DNA from: Bacteroidota bacterium
GTDB taxonomy: Bacteria > Bacteroidota > Rhodothermia > Balneolales > Balneolaceae
Assembly (NCBI GenBank): GCA_024635465.1
Contig: JAGXIS010000061.1
Span: 1-18,414 of the forward strand
Reading direction: 5' to 3'
DNA: 18,414 nt
Shown: piece after piece, positions 1-6,994 of the stretch
How positions within the stretch are numbered: position 1 is the stretch's first letter
How the letters are laid out: every line of letters begins with the position of its first letter
Position numbers and translations under genes: made by a program
Notes under the pieces: generated by a model
What the model was told of the DNA's origin: nothing
The model's input: only the letters and a program-made list of their open reading frames with translations
Databases searched by the model: none

Positions 1-824
1 ACGACTTAAGAGAGTATGATGAGACTGCTTATGACGTAATAGAGATCGGTTATGCATTAATTCGCTGGTTTGCCGATCCTTTGGTTAAATATCTGGTGAT
101 CCCGTTTTTTACATTCGGAAGTATATTCATCAATAACTATGGGATATTGATCATCTTGTTTGGTATAATTATCAAACTGGTTCTCTTTCCGCTTACACAA
201 AAAAGCTTCAAGAGTATGGCTGCAATGAAGGAGTTACAGCCACAAATGAAAGAAATACAAGAGAAGTACAAAGATGATCCTCAGAAGCAGCAGAAAGAGA
301 CCATTGCCCTGTATAAAAAAATGAAAGTGAATCCGTTGGGTGGCTGTTTGCCCATGCTGCTTCAGTTTCCGATTCTGATTACGCTGTTCTTTTTCTTTCA
401 GAACTCAATGATCATACGGCAACAGTCCTTTTTATGGGCATCCGATTTATCTGCACCGGATTATATTTTAAGTCTGCCATTTACCATTCCGGTACTGGGT
501 GATCAGCTCGCAGGTTTTGTTTTACTGATGTCGGCTGCGATGTTCTTCCAGTCAAAAGTATCAGGGGGTATGAGTGCAGGGGCTGCTCCGAGTGGTGGAC
601 CCAACATGAAGGTATTCATGTACATCATTCCTTTCGTATTGCTGTTTGTGTTTAACAATTTTGCATCCGGATTGAGCTTGTACTATCTGGTTTACAACGT
701 ACTATCCATAGCACAGCAGGCATTGATTAACAAACAGATGGGTGATAAAAAACCGGAAGTAGAAGAACTGTCCAACAACAACCGGAAGACTAAAAACAAT
801 AGAAAAAGTAAAGGGAAGAAGTAA
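1..824 (+). CDS. yidC: Membrane protein insertase YidC, 3' part (5' end outside window)
   Basis: YidC/Oxa1 insertases insert and fold proteins in the inner membrane, with or without Sec. The frame is open to the left edge (first full codon at 3, reading Asp-Leu-Arg-Glu), so this is a partial gene. The TTG at 81 lies inside it and is not the start. What is visible is the conserved C-terminal core: a first membrane helix (GILIILFGIIIKLVLF), the long charged cytoplasmic hairpin (QKSFKSMAAMKELQPQMKEI), the NPLGGCLPMLLQFPI motif leading into the next helix, then further hydrophobic segments. The last 25 or so residues form a Lys/Asn-rich basic tail, typical of a ribosome-facing YidC C-terminus. 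In Gram-negative YidC a large periplasmic domain precedes this core; it would lie left of the window. The gene converges on the hydrolase 6 bp downstream. Family assignment is secure. Confidence 0.96.
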   Translation, partial: DLREYDETAYDVIEIGYALIRWFADPLVKYLVIPFFTFGSIFINNYGILIILFGIIIKLVLFPLTQKSFKSMAAMKELQPQMKEIQEKYKDDPQKQQKETIALYKKMKVNPLGGCLPMLLQFPILITLFFFFQNSMIIRQQSFLWASDLSAPDYILSLPFTIPVLGDQLAGFVLLMSAAMFFQSKVSGGMSAGAAPSGGPNMKVFMYIIPFVLLFVFNNFASGLSLYYLVYNVLSIAQQALINKQMGDKKPEVEELSNNNRKTKNNRKSKGKK

Positions 825-839
825 TTGAGGCTACTTCTT
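816..839. terminator. Shared hairpin at the yidC/hydrolase convergent junction
   Basis: AAGAAGTA at 816-823 is exactly complementary to TACTTCTT at 832-839, giving an 8-bp stem with an 8-nt loop. The stem contains part of both stop codons (TAA of yidC at 822-824; TAG of the hydrolase read from 833 to 831). A hairpin centred between two convergent genes is best read as a bidirectional terminator. There is no strong U-run directly after it on either strand, so the function is inferred. Confidence 0.5.
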
Positions 840-1631
840 TGGTTCCAGATAAGCCCTCATGATGGAGATGAATTCTGAGGGTTTTTCAAGAAAGGCATAA
901 TGACCTGCACCGCTTATCGTTATGAGGGCACTCTGTTTTAAGTTCTTTTCAAATCGTTTAGCCTGATCAAGAGGTGTTGACGGATCATTCTCGCCCCATA
1001 AAAGCAGTATTTCATGATCAATCGAGGGAATCAATGGGTCCAGATACTCTGTCACCGTTTTAATAAATGTTTCTCTCATGGTCCCGGTGAGTTGCTGATA
1101 ATCTGATGAGCCCAATTTTTTCCAAAGGGCACTTTTTCTTAGTCGGTTTAATCCTTTTTCACGAAGTGGATTTGGGAGTATTGCAAAAGGCAGCTTCAAT
1201 ACCTTAGCACTATATTTTCTAACATAGTAGTTTAACTTCCTTTTTGGTTTTAGACCTGCAGCACCGGTAAAGATGATTTTATCAAATGTAGAATCCGCGT
1301 TCTCACGATTTAGCAATTTGATGGCAACCCTGGCGCCAAATGAGTGGACAAATAGATCAATTTTCTCATTTTTAAAATGAGTTTGGATAAATGCTGCTAC
1401 AGCATCGGCATAGTCATCCACACTCCAGGCTACAGGAGGTTCGACTGATTGTCCAAATCCGGGAAGATCTATCAGATAGCAGGTTCGAATATCTGACAGT
1501 TTTTTTGCTAAAGGCAACATCACTTTGGATTCACTGCCCCATCCATGTAAAATCAAGAGAGGTTTCCCGGTTCCTGTTTTGTACCAGGCCAATCGACTCT
1601 CTATAGCCGTGAAAAATTCCGGTTTTATCAT
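831..1631 (-). CDS. Alpha/beta-fold hydrolase
   Basis: A 266-residue soluble protein of the alpha/beta hydrolase superfamily (esterase, lipase or C-C hydrolase type), probably cytoplasmic because no signal peptide is seen. The oxyanion-hole motif LHGWGS is at residues 28-33 and DLPGFGQS at 55-62. The nucleophile elbow is VHSFG with Ser97, and the rest of the triad is plausibly Asp216 (WGENDPSTP) and His244 (GAGHYAF). The elbow carries Val where the usual G-x-S-x-G has its first Gly, a substitution that still leaves a small residue after the serine pair. Residues 125-195 are rich in Arg, Lys and Leu and form the lid region. The ATG at 1631 is a normal start. The substrate cannot be told from sequence. 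The gene is monocistronic and divergent from the ComEA-like gene across about 115 bp. Confidence 0.88.
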   Translation of the reverse strand: MIKPEFFTAIESRLAWYKTGTGKPLLILHGWGSESKVMLPLAKKLSDIRTCYLIDLPGFGQSVEPPVAWSVDDYADAVAAFIQTHFKNEKIDLFVHSFGARVAIKLLNRENADSTFDKIIFTGAAGLKPKRKLNYYVRKYSAKVLKLPFAILPNPLREKGLNRLRKSALWKKLGSSDYQQLTGTMRETFIKTVTEYLDPLIPSIDHEILLLWGENDPSTPLDQAKRFEKNLKQSALITISGAGHYAFLEKPSEFISIMRAYLEPKK

Positions 1632-1745
1632 TTCTTAAATATTGTAAGGGAGTATCTGCATCGGGTTCATAAATATAGGAGATATCTATTTCAATGATGA
1701 GTTTAATTTATCATCTGGAATTTCATAAATCAGAGGGTGTTCCCA
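1632..1745. promoter_or_regulatory. Divergent intergenic region between hydrolase and comEA-like gene
   Basis: These 114 bp must hold the promoters of both divergent genes. They contain a small dyad, GATGA at 1696-1700 with TCATC at 1711-1715, around an A+T-rich centre. No convincing -33/-7 pair of the Bacteroidota type could be fixed by eye. Confidence 0.3.
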
Positions 1746-2279
1746 ATGAAGCGTAAAATCTATTTTTTTCTGGAGCAACTTGAGATAAACAGAAGTGAGC
1801 GCATTACGGTCTCAATATTGATGGTTTTTATCATCATATCCAGTGGAATCTATTATAATCATGAACCTGCAGTGAATTATGACAAGGATCACTACGAAAA
1901 TCTGGAACGTATTTTTCAAGAGAGGAGCCAGCAACTGGATCAGGAGAAGCAGAACATATTGGTCAGATATCAACCGCGAAATGAGATAGAGGCAATAAGA
2001 GACACATCTGATTTGATCGGGAATTCAACCATTCAGCCCGAGAGTGCTAAAGTGTCAATAGTGGAAACAGAGCCGGTTATGAACCCGGAAATCATCAATA
2101 TCAATACGGCTAATGAAGAACAGCTTGTCACACTTCCGGGCATAGGACCTGCCTATGCAAAACGAATTGTAGAGTGGAGAGAGGAAAACGGACTGTTCAC
2201 TGAAAAAGAACAACTAATAGAGATCCGAGGTATCGGTGAACGGAGACTGGAACAGCTGCTACCGTTTATTGAACTTTGA
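1746..2279 (+). CDS. ComEA-like helix-hairpin-helix DNA-binding protein
   Basis: A 177-residue protein with one N-terminal membrane helix (about residues 20-38) and two helix-hairpin-helix motifs at the C-terminus: LPGIGPAYA at 130-138 and IRGIGERR at 160-167, preceded by the NINTANEEQL signature. This is the ComEA arrangement, a membrane-anchored protein that binds incoming double-stranded DNA during natural transformation. Residues 40-115 are a charged, low-complexity linker. The start is placed at the ATG at 1746 because AGAGGG at 1732-1737 sits 8 nt upstream. A GTG at 1737 in the same frame would add three residues but overlaps that ribosome binding site. HhH repeats alone are not proof of competence, so a general DNA-binding role remains possible. 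No other competence genes are in the window. Confidence 0.85.
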   Translation: MKRKIYFFLEQLEINRSERITVSILMVFIIISSGIYYNHEPAVNYDKDHYENLERIFQERSQQLDQEKQNILVRYQPRNEIEAIRDTSDLIGNSTIQPESAKVSIVETEPVMNPEIININTANEEQLVTLPGIGPAYAKRIVEWREENGLFTEKEQLIEIRGIGERRLEQLLPFIEL

Positions 2280-2321
2280 CAGAATTCTCAAGGATTATTT
2301 GAATATATATTGAGATCAGTG

Positions 2322-2370
2322 AAAAGGAGTGTTTATAAAGCGGTAGGCTTTCGCTATTTTATAAACTATG
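2322..2370 (+). promoter_or_regulatory. porX leader: purine-rich RBS, hairpin, then ATG
   Basis: A purine-rich AAAAGGAG lies at 2322-2329, but the porX ATG is at 2368, far beyond normal spacing. Between them GTTTATAA (2331-2338) is exactly complementary to TTATAAAC (2359-2366), and AGCG (2339-2342) can pair with CGCT (2352-2355). An alternative small hairpin, AAAGC 2337-2341 with GCTTT 2347-2351, competes with the inner stem. Folding would bring the purine-rich site next to the start codon. No in-frame start lies between the site and 2368, since the upstream frame is closed by TAG at 2344. A regulatory role is inference. Confidence 0.4.
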
Positions 2371-2901
2371 TCAAGCAAAATATTATGGGCTGATGATGAG
2401 ATTGATCAGCTCAAATCACATATTATATTCCTGGAAGGAAAAGGTTTTGAAGTTACACCTGTAACCAACGGGGAAGATGCTATCTCTCTGATCAAAACAC
2501 AGACGTTTGACATTATTTTTCTGGATGAACAGATGCCGGGGATGGATGGCCTGGCAACATTGGAGCAGATTCAGGTGATTCGACCTTCGTTACCTGTAGT
2601 TATGATTACGAAGAGCGAAGAGGAGTCGATCATGGAGGATGCGATCGGTAATAAGATTTCAGACTATCTGATCAAACCGGTGAATCCAAATCAGATTTTA
2701 TTGACGGTGAAACGAATTCTTGATAAACGAAGAATTCAAAATGAAAAAGCTGCGCAAACCTACTTAAAAGGATTTAATGAACTTTCATCCAAGTTCAGTG
2801 ATCAGACTCACTGGAAAGAGTGGATTGAAATCTATAAAACCCTGACTCATTGGGAGTTAAATTTAGAGGCGGTTGATGAAGGCCTTCAACAGGTACTTTA
2901 A
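2368..2901 (+). CDS. PorX N-terminal fragment: receiver domain
   Basis: As the sequence stands this is a 177-residue stand-alone receiver protein. All receiver residues are present: the acidic pair Asp9-Asp10, the phospho-accepting Asp53 in FLDEQMPG, Thr80 and Lys102 (LIKPVNP). Residues 125-177 are a helical extension that in PorX leads to the output domain. If translated alone it could still be phosphorylated and dimerise, but would lack the effector. The start [11 protein letters not shown] matches how PorX proteins begin, which supports the ATG at 2368 despite its lack of a nearby ribosome binding site. Confidence 0.75.
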   Translation: MSSKILWADDEIDQLKSHIIFLEGKGFEVTPVTNGEDAISLIKTQTFDIIFLDEQMPGMDGLATLEQIQVIRPSLPVVMITKSEEESIMEDAIGNKISDYLIKPVNPNQILLTVKRILDKRRIQNEKAAQTYLKGFNELSSKFSDQTHWKEWIEIYKTLTHWELNLEAVDEGLQQVL

Positions 2902-2955
2902 GACCAATTTCAGCAGGCGAATCAAGCTTTTGGAAAATTTATTCAGCTGGAGTAT

Positions 2956-3912
2956 TTGAGTTGGCTGCAGCGAAGTGAAGACAGACCGATTCTAAGTCCG
3001 GAGTTGTTAAAGGAGAAAGTGTTTCCAAGGCTTGAAAAAAATGAGACGGTGCTCTTTTTTCTGATCGATTGTATGCGATACGACCAGTGGTTGCTTTTTC
3101 AGAGTATGTTGGATGATTATTATACCATTGACACTGAATTTTACTATTCAATATTACCGACGGCTACCCCGTTTTCCAGAAATTCGATCTATTCCGGACT
3201 TTATCCTCTCGAGATTCAAAGGAGATATCCCGCACTATGGCAAATGGGTCAGGATGAGACCTCTTTGAATAGGCATGAAGAGGAACTTTTAAAGAAATAT
3301 TTGAGCCGGAGTCAGCTTTCTGATCAGGTCAAATATGAAAAGATTATTCAGCCGGAAGATGGAAATAGAATTGCTGATAAAATTTCAAACTATACTCAGA
3401 CACCACTCACGACGATTATCTATAATTTTGTAGATACATTAGTCCATAGTCGTTCCGATTCTGAAGTGTTAAAGCAATTAGCACCGGATGTTTCAGCTTT
3501 CAGATCATTGACGGAAACCTGGTTCCAGCACTCATCCCTTTTCAGGATGTTTAAGGAGTTAGCCAAGGAGGATGTAACCGTTGTTGTATCAACAGATCAT
3601 GGTTCTGTAAGAGCGATGCGTGATACGAAGGTATTTGGTGACAGGGACGCTGCTACAAATTTGAGATATAAATATGGCAGGAATTTAAAAGCTCAAGATA
3701 GTGCGGCCATGTTCATTGAAAAACCTCATTTGTATCAGTTACCGGTTGATCCGCCGGCCAACACTTATATTATTGCTAAAGAAGACTACTTTTTTGTTTA
3801 TCCAACCAATTACAACAAGTTTCAGAATCGTTATAAAGACACTTTTCAACATGGGGGAGCCTCCATGCAGGAGATGATATTACCTGTAGCCACAATGGTA
3901 CCTCGCAGATGA
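2956..3912 (+). CDS. PorX C-terminal fragment: PglZ/alkaline-phosphatase-like domain
   Basis: This open stretch carries the output domain. Numbered on the joined protein, likely metal and catalytic positions are Asp234 in FLIDCMRYD, Asp410-His411 in STDHGS and His495 in [10 protein letters not shown], all typical of the alkaline phosphatase superfamily. The first start codon after the TAA in this frame is the TTG at 2956; no good ribosome binding site precedes it. The true protein probably begins further upstream as part of PorX, since the frame is coding-like from 2902 onward. On its own this fragment would be an enzyme domain without its phosphorylation switch. Confidence 0.65.
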   Translation: MSWLQRSEDRPILSPELLKEKVFPRLEKNETVLFFLIDCMRYDQWLLFQSMLDDYYTIDTEFYYSILPTATPFSRNSIYSGLYPLEIQRRYPALWQMGQDETSLNRHEEELLKKYLSRSQLSDQVKYEKIIQPEDGNRIADKISNYTQTPLTTIIYNFVDTLVHSRSDSEVLKQLAPDVSAFRSLTETWFQHSSLFRMFKELAKEDVTVVVSTDHGSVRAMRDTKVFGDRDAATNLRYKYGRNLKAQDSAAMFIEKPHLYQLPVDPPANTYIIAKEDYFFVYPTNYNKFQNRYKDTFQHGGASMQEMILPVATMVPRR

Positions 3913-4322
3913 TGAAGTTTCAAAGTGATAGTCCGGATCAGACGATTGAAATTGCAAAAGATTTTTCGAAACGAGTAAAAGCAGGGGATGTAATCTGTTT
4001 ACGTGGAGAACTTGGCGCCGGTAAAACGCAATTTGTTCGTGGATTTGTGCAAGGATTTGGATTTTCAGGTAATGAAGTCTCTTCACCTACGTTTACCGTA
4101 ATCAACGAGTACCATGGTGATCTGTCCATCTATCATTTTGATTGTTACAGGCTTGAACACTATAGTGAAGCAGTTGAAATTGGTGCTGAAGATTATTTTT
4201 ATAGTGACGGAATCACCATTATTGAGTGGCCGGATAAAATTTCGGAACTTTTACCTGGTGATGCTCTAAATATCACCATTCAGGTATTATCAGAAAATAA
4301 ACGGGAATTTATATTTCACTGA
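3909..4322 (+). CDS. tsaE: tRNA N6-adenosine threonylcarbamoyltransferase complex ATPase TsaE
   Basis: TsaE is the ATPase that works with TsaB and TsaD to place threonylcarbamoyl on A37 of tRNAs reading ANN codons. It acts in the cytoplasm. The 137-residue length is typical. The Walker A motif GELGAGKT is at residues 33-40, with SPTFT and the HFDCYRL and IIEWPDK motifs in family order. Two ATGs stand side by side at 3909 and 3912; the first overlaps the porX stop as ATGA, indicating translational coupling. A stop within porX could therefore reduce TsaE synthesis. TsaB and TsaD are not in the window. Confidence 0.95.
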   Translation: MMKFQSDSPDQTIEIAKDFSKRVKAGDVICLRGELGAGKTQFVRGFVQGFGFSGNEVSSPTFTVINEYHGDLSIYHFDCYRLEHYSEAVEIGAEDYFYSDGITIIEWPDKISELLPGDALNITIQVLSENKREFIFH

Positions 4323-4326
4323 TTAG

Positions 4327-4611
4327 ATGCCGATTAAAAAAAGACGACTCTCTTATCGCTTAGATCTATTGCCTGTTATCTACCCATATCACAGAAGGGC
4401 AGAGAACCGTCTGCAGTTAGGTGATCTGGTTTATTACGGGCCCTCACCGGAGTATTACGGAATTGGAGAAGTTGTGAACAGTGAAGAGAAATATTGTGTC
4501 GTTGATTTCAGAGGTACAGGATTGTTGGGAATTCAAAAAGATGTGTTTTCAAATAAATATCTCATTCCCATTCATAAACTGAATCTGGGGCATCTGTTGA
4601 AGGCAACTTGA
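4327..4611 (+). CDS. Hypothetical protein, 94 residues
   Basis: A small basic protein that I do not recognise. It starts at the ATG 4 nt after the tsaE stop, so it should be co-transcribed with tsaE. The N-terminus is rich in Lys and Arg (PIKKRRLSYR). The middle, LGDLVYYGPSPEYYGIGEVV followed by EKYCVVDFRG, alternates hydrophobic and polar residues with Gly turns, as in small beta-barrels of the SH3/KOW/CarD kind. That fold is only suggested. There is no signal peptide and no membrane helix. Codon use looks like that of its neighbours, and the tight spacing supports a real gene. Confidence 0.7.
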   Translation: MPIKKRRLSYRLDLLPVIYPYHRRAENRLQLGDLVYYGPSPEYYGIGEVVNSEEKYCVVDFRGTGLLGIQKDVFSNKYLIPIHKLNLGHLLKAT

Positions 4612-4690
4612 TAGTTCCAGTAAGAGTGAGGACATCTCGACACACTCCGTCGCCATTCGGCTCCTGAGTTGCTCGATGTGACGTGGTTAA

Positions 4691-4717
4691 GTTATTATTT
4701 TTATTAAAAATAATAAC
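4691..4717. terminator. Central hairpin of repeat copy 1
   Basis: GTTATTATTTTT at 4691-4702 is exactly complementary to AAAAATAATAAC at 4706-4717, giving a 12-bp stem with a 3-nt loop. It may terminate transcription from both convergent sides; the A+T-rich stem is unlike a classic GC-rich terminator stem. Confidence 0.45.
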
Positions 4718-4848
4718 ACCCAGTCAGTTCGAGCGCAGTCCCGACGCTTTTTGTCGGAACGCAGTCGAGAACTCCGTGCCATGGTGAGGACATTTCGACT
4801 GCACCTCGTCGCATTCGCTCCTCATCTACGCTCAATGTGACGTATTAA

Positions 4849-4870
4849 GTTTTTGTTTTTAAACAAAAAC
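4849..4870. terminator. Central hairpin of repeat copy 2
   Basis: GTTTTTGTTT at 4849-4858 is exactly complementary to AAACAAAAAC at 4861-4870, with a TT loop. It occupies the same place as the 4691-4717 hairpin in copy 1 but has a different arm sequence. Confidence 0.45.
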
Positions 4871-4962
4871 CACCCCGTCAGTTCGAGCGCAGTCCCGACG
4901 CTTTTTGTCGGAACGCAGTCGAGAACTCCGTGCCATGGTGACCAGATTTCGATTTTATCTTT

Positions 4963-6366
4963 TCATTCCTTCCTTGAGTCGAAACCCTTTCCATAACCCC
5001 ATAGAAGAATGGCTACCAACAGTCCGGGATAGAAAGGCTCCACTCCGAGGAACATGGTGCCTCCAAATTCAGGAGCATAGACAGTTCCTAAAATGAGCCA
5101 GGAAAAAGAGACAAATGTACAACCGATAATAGAGTAGAAGACATAGACTGCCGGCAGACGGAACGGGGTCAGATAGATGCCCAGAACCGGTATCAACAAG
5201 CCAGGAATAAAGACTGAGCCTATGATATACCAAAGATCAATCACACTTGGATAGATCAAAATGAGAATAATACCTACGATTGCACTGATTAAAATGCTGA
5301 TCCGAGTGAGTAGATTTGGTTTCACTGATGGAAAATATTTACTCAAATAATCACGACCAAGGGTTTGGCCTGAAATGAAAAGATAGCTATCCAGTGTAGA
5401 CATGATGGTAGCTAACAAGGAGACAAAAAATAGTCCTTTTAACCCAAGCGGAAGTATCTGATCTGCAAGTATTGGATACGCCATTACCGGATTCTCCAAA
5501 CCATCACCCAGAATGGCAAATGCATAAAGACCCGCAAAACAGGTTAGGAAATCGAATCCTATCCAAAATGCAATGGAGATGAAAACCCCTCTTCGAGCCG
5601 TTTCCGGAGATTCGGCGGCGGCGGCTCGTTGATGAAAACTTGGATCGACAAATGTCCAGAGTGCAATAAAAAACCAGACCAAAATATATTGCCAGCTGTT
5701 GCCTCCCGTAATATCGAGATGAGTATCGGGAAGTGAGCTGATGAGTGTGCCAAATCCACCAAATTCGTTGATAGAAAAAATGAGCAGTAGAATAAAACCG
5801 CCAAACATCAACACGATCTGTAATATATCTGTACGTATAACTGCGCCAAACCCGCCAATCGTTATATAGAGAACTGAAAATAGTGCAACAAGAGATGCGT
5901 ACATGAGGAAAGGGGCATCACCTCCAACCAGAAATTGGAATAACAGTCCCAACATCAAAATATAGGGTGCCGGACTCACTAATATAAAAATCGGCAGGGC
6001 ACTGATTCTCCCGGCTCGTTCACTGTATTGATTCGCTATGGCTTCCGGAATGGTGAGTGCTTTATTCAGACGGATTTTACCGGCCAGAAAAATGGCAAAC
6101 ATCGCCGAGAAGAAGTAAAACGGAAAACCAAGTATTAACCATTGAGATATGCCAAACTGATAACTCCACTCTCCAATCCCCAATATCCCGCCATACCAGG
6201 TTGAAACCAATGTGGCTACAAATGCAGGAAGAGTGACCTTTCTTCCGCTGAGAAGGAAATCCTCTTCAGAATCGGCCTTCCAACCCTTTTTCCAACTGAT
6301 CCAAATGAGGAAAAAGAAATATGTGCCGACGATGAACCAATCAATTAAAGAAAATTCTGAACTCAA
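4963..6366 (-). CDS. Sodium:solute symporter family transporter
   Basis: A 467-residue integral membrane protein of the SSS family (PutP/SGLT type), which couples Na+ entry to uptake of a small solute. About 12-13 hydrophobic segments run through the protein, starting with LIDWFIVGTYFFFLIWISW. The family-typical features are the cytoplasmic EEDFLLSGRK loop after helix 1, the unwound STWYGGILGIGEWSY segment, and LLATIMSTLDSYLFISGQTL in the region contributing to the second Na+ site. The start is a TTG at 6366, only 4 nt after the thiN stop; no better start with SSEFSLIDWF in frame is available. The substrate is not evident. The tight pairing with thiN suggests thiamine or a precursor, by analogy with ThiV, an SSS-type transporter predicted in thiamine regulons. 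This link is inference. Confidence 0.9.
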   Translation of the reverse strand: MSSEFSLIDWFIVGTYFFFLIWISWKKGWKADSEEDFLLSGRKVTLPAFVATLVSTWYGGILGIGEWSYQFGISQWLILGFPFYFFSAMFAIFLAGKIRLNKALTIPEAIANQYSERAGRISALPIFILVSPAPYILMLGLLFQFLVGGDAPFLMYASLVALFSVLYITIGGFGAVIRTDILQIVLMFGGFILLLIFSINEFGGFGTLISSLPDTHLDITGGNSWQYILVWFFIALWTFVDPSFHQRAAAAESPETARRGVFISIAFWIGFDFLTCFAGLYAFAILGDGLENPVMAYPILADQILPLGLKGLFFVSLLATIMSTLDSYLFISGQTLGRDYLSKYFPSVKPNLLTRISILISAIVGIILILIYPSVIDLWYIIGSVFIPGLLIPVLGIYLTPFRLPAVYVFYSIIGCTFVSFSWLILGTVYAPEFGGTMFLGVEPFYPGLLVAILLWGYGKGFDSRKE

Positions 6367-6370
6367 GAAG

Positions 6371-6994
6371 CTATCCTGTGTGATTCATAATTAGCAAAAG
6401 GTCTCCTTTTTTAAATTCAATTTCGACTATTTTTTCAACACTCTCATTGGAAGTGCCATCCCGCAAACCATTTTTAAGAGACTCATTTTTTAGTGGGTAG
6501 CGCAAACCCCGGGTCGTTATGTCTGTAACTTCACCGGAAAGCGGGATAAGTGAAATAGAACTATGTAAAGGAAACTCTTCCTTAAAGGGTGATTTAATTA
6601 TCTTTAGTGTCGAAAATCTATCTTTGAAACTAATTTGATTAAACTTATCAGTGAACTGTAACAGAACGGATAAGTTTTTTAGTGTATGATCAACTCGTTT
6701 TCCCGTAGCTCCAAAGACGGTAACATGTGTAAAGTTGTTTTTTAGAGCAATGGAGAGTGCTTTTTCGAGATCATTCGTTTCTTGATCAGAATTTTTAATA
6801 ACCGTTGCTTTTTCTTTACCGGTCACGATATAGCTGTCAAAATCACCGGTAATGATATCCGGCTGTAAATCCAGTTCATTGGCCCTGTTAGCTCCTCCAT
6901 CCGCCGCAATAAAGAGGCTGGCATCCTTCAAATCCAAAAGAATCTGCTCTCTATCCGGAATAACGCCATCACAAAGTATTACCGATTTTATCAT
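6371..6994 (-). CDS. thiN: Thiamine pyrophosphokinase (thiamine diphosphokinase)
   Basis: This enzyme transfers pyrophosphate from ATP to thiamine, giving the cofactor thiamine diphosphate directly from salvaged vitamin. The 207-residue length fits. Motifs in order are ADGGAN at residues 31-36, GDFDS at 50-54, DQETNDLEKAL at 70-80 and GATGKRVDHTL at 95-105, all diagnostic. The C-terminal half is the less conserved thiamine-binding beta-sandwich (SLIPLSGEV, TTRGLRYPL). The ATG at 6994 is the natural start. It is the first gene of a two-gene minus-strand unit with the symporter. The upstream region shows none of the conserved blocks of a TPP riboswitch. Confidence 0.95.
   Translation of the reverse strand: MIKSVILCDGVIPDREQILLDLKDASLFIAADGGANRANELDLQPDIITGDFDSYIVTGKEKATVIKNSDQETNDLEKALSIALKNNFTHVTVFGATGKRVDHTLKNLSVLLQFTDKFNQISFKDRFSTLKIIKSPFKEEFPLHSSISLIPLSGEVTDITTRGLRYPLKNESLKNGLRDGTSNESVEKIVEIEFKKGDLLLIMNHTG

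Larger units (their letters stand above)
2368..3912 (+). pseudogene. porX: porX, two-component response regulator with PglZ-type output domain, interrupted by in-frame TAA
   Basis: PorX is the response regulator of the PorX/PorY pair that controls type IX secretion genes in Bacteroidota. It joins a CheY-like receiver to an alkaline-phosphatase-superfamily PglZ domain reported to act on oligonucleotides. Here one reading frame runs from 2368 to 3912 and would give 514 residues, close to the family's usual length of about 520. It is cut at codon 178 by a single TAA at 2899-2901. On both sides the frame is intact and the protein resumes at once (Asp-Gln-Phe-Gln-Gln after the stop), so there is no frameshift or deletion. 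Either the gene is freshly inactivated, the halves are made separately, the stop is read through, or the base is an error in the assembly. The stop falls in the helical linker between the domains. tsaE overlaps the 3' end by ATGA. Confidence 0.85.
4626..4941. repeat. Two tandem copies of a palindromic intergenic repeat, period about 154-158 bp
   Basis: Copy 1 runs from about 4626 to 4783 and copy 2 from about 4784 to 4941. The right 65 bp are identical (4723-4787 and 4877-4941); the left part is diverged (both begin GTGAGGACAT and end ATGTGACGT). Each copy has a left block, a central A+T hairpin, and a right block with GTTCGAG...GAGAAC ends around an inserted hairpin. The array fills the 351-bp gap between convergent genes. 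A decayed third start seems to follow at 4938-4955. No coding capacity is evident. It resembles non-autonomous REP/MITE-type elements; no transposase is nearby. Confidence 0.85.

Noticed and set aside
4626..4941. CRISPR array
   Set aside because: Only two long copies with internal palindromes and near-identical adjoining sequence; no short repeats with unique spacers and no cas genes.
4905..5096. 63-residue plus-strand ORF at the end of the repeat array
   Set aside because: It begins in repeat DNA and then runs antisense inside the symporter gene.
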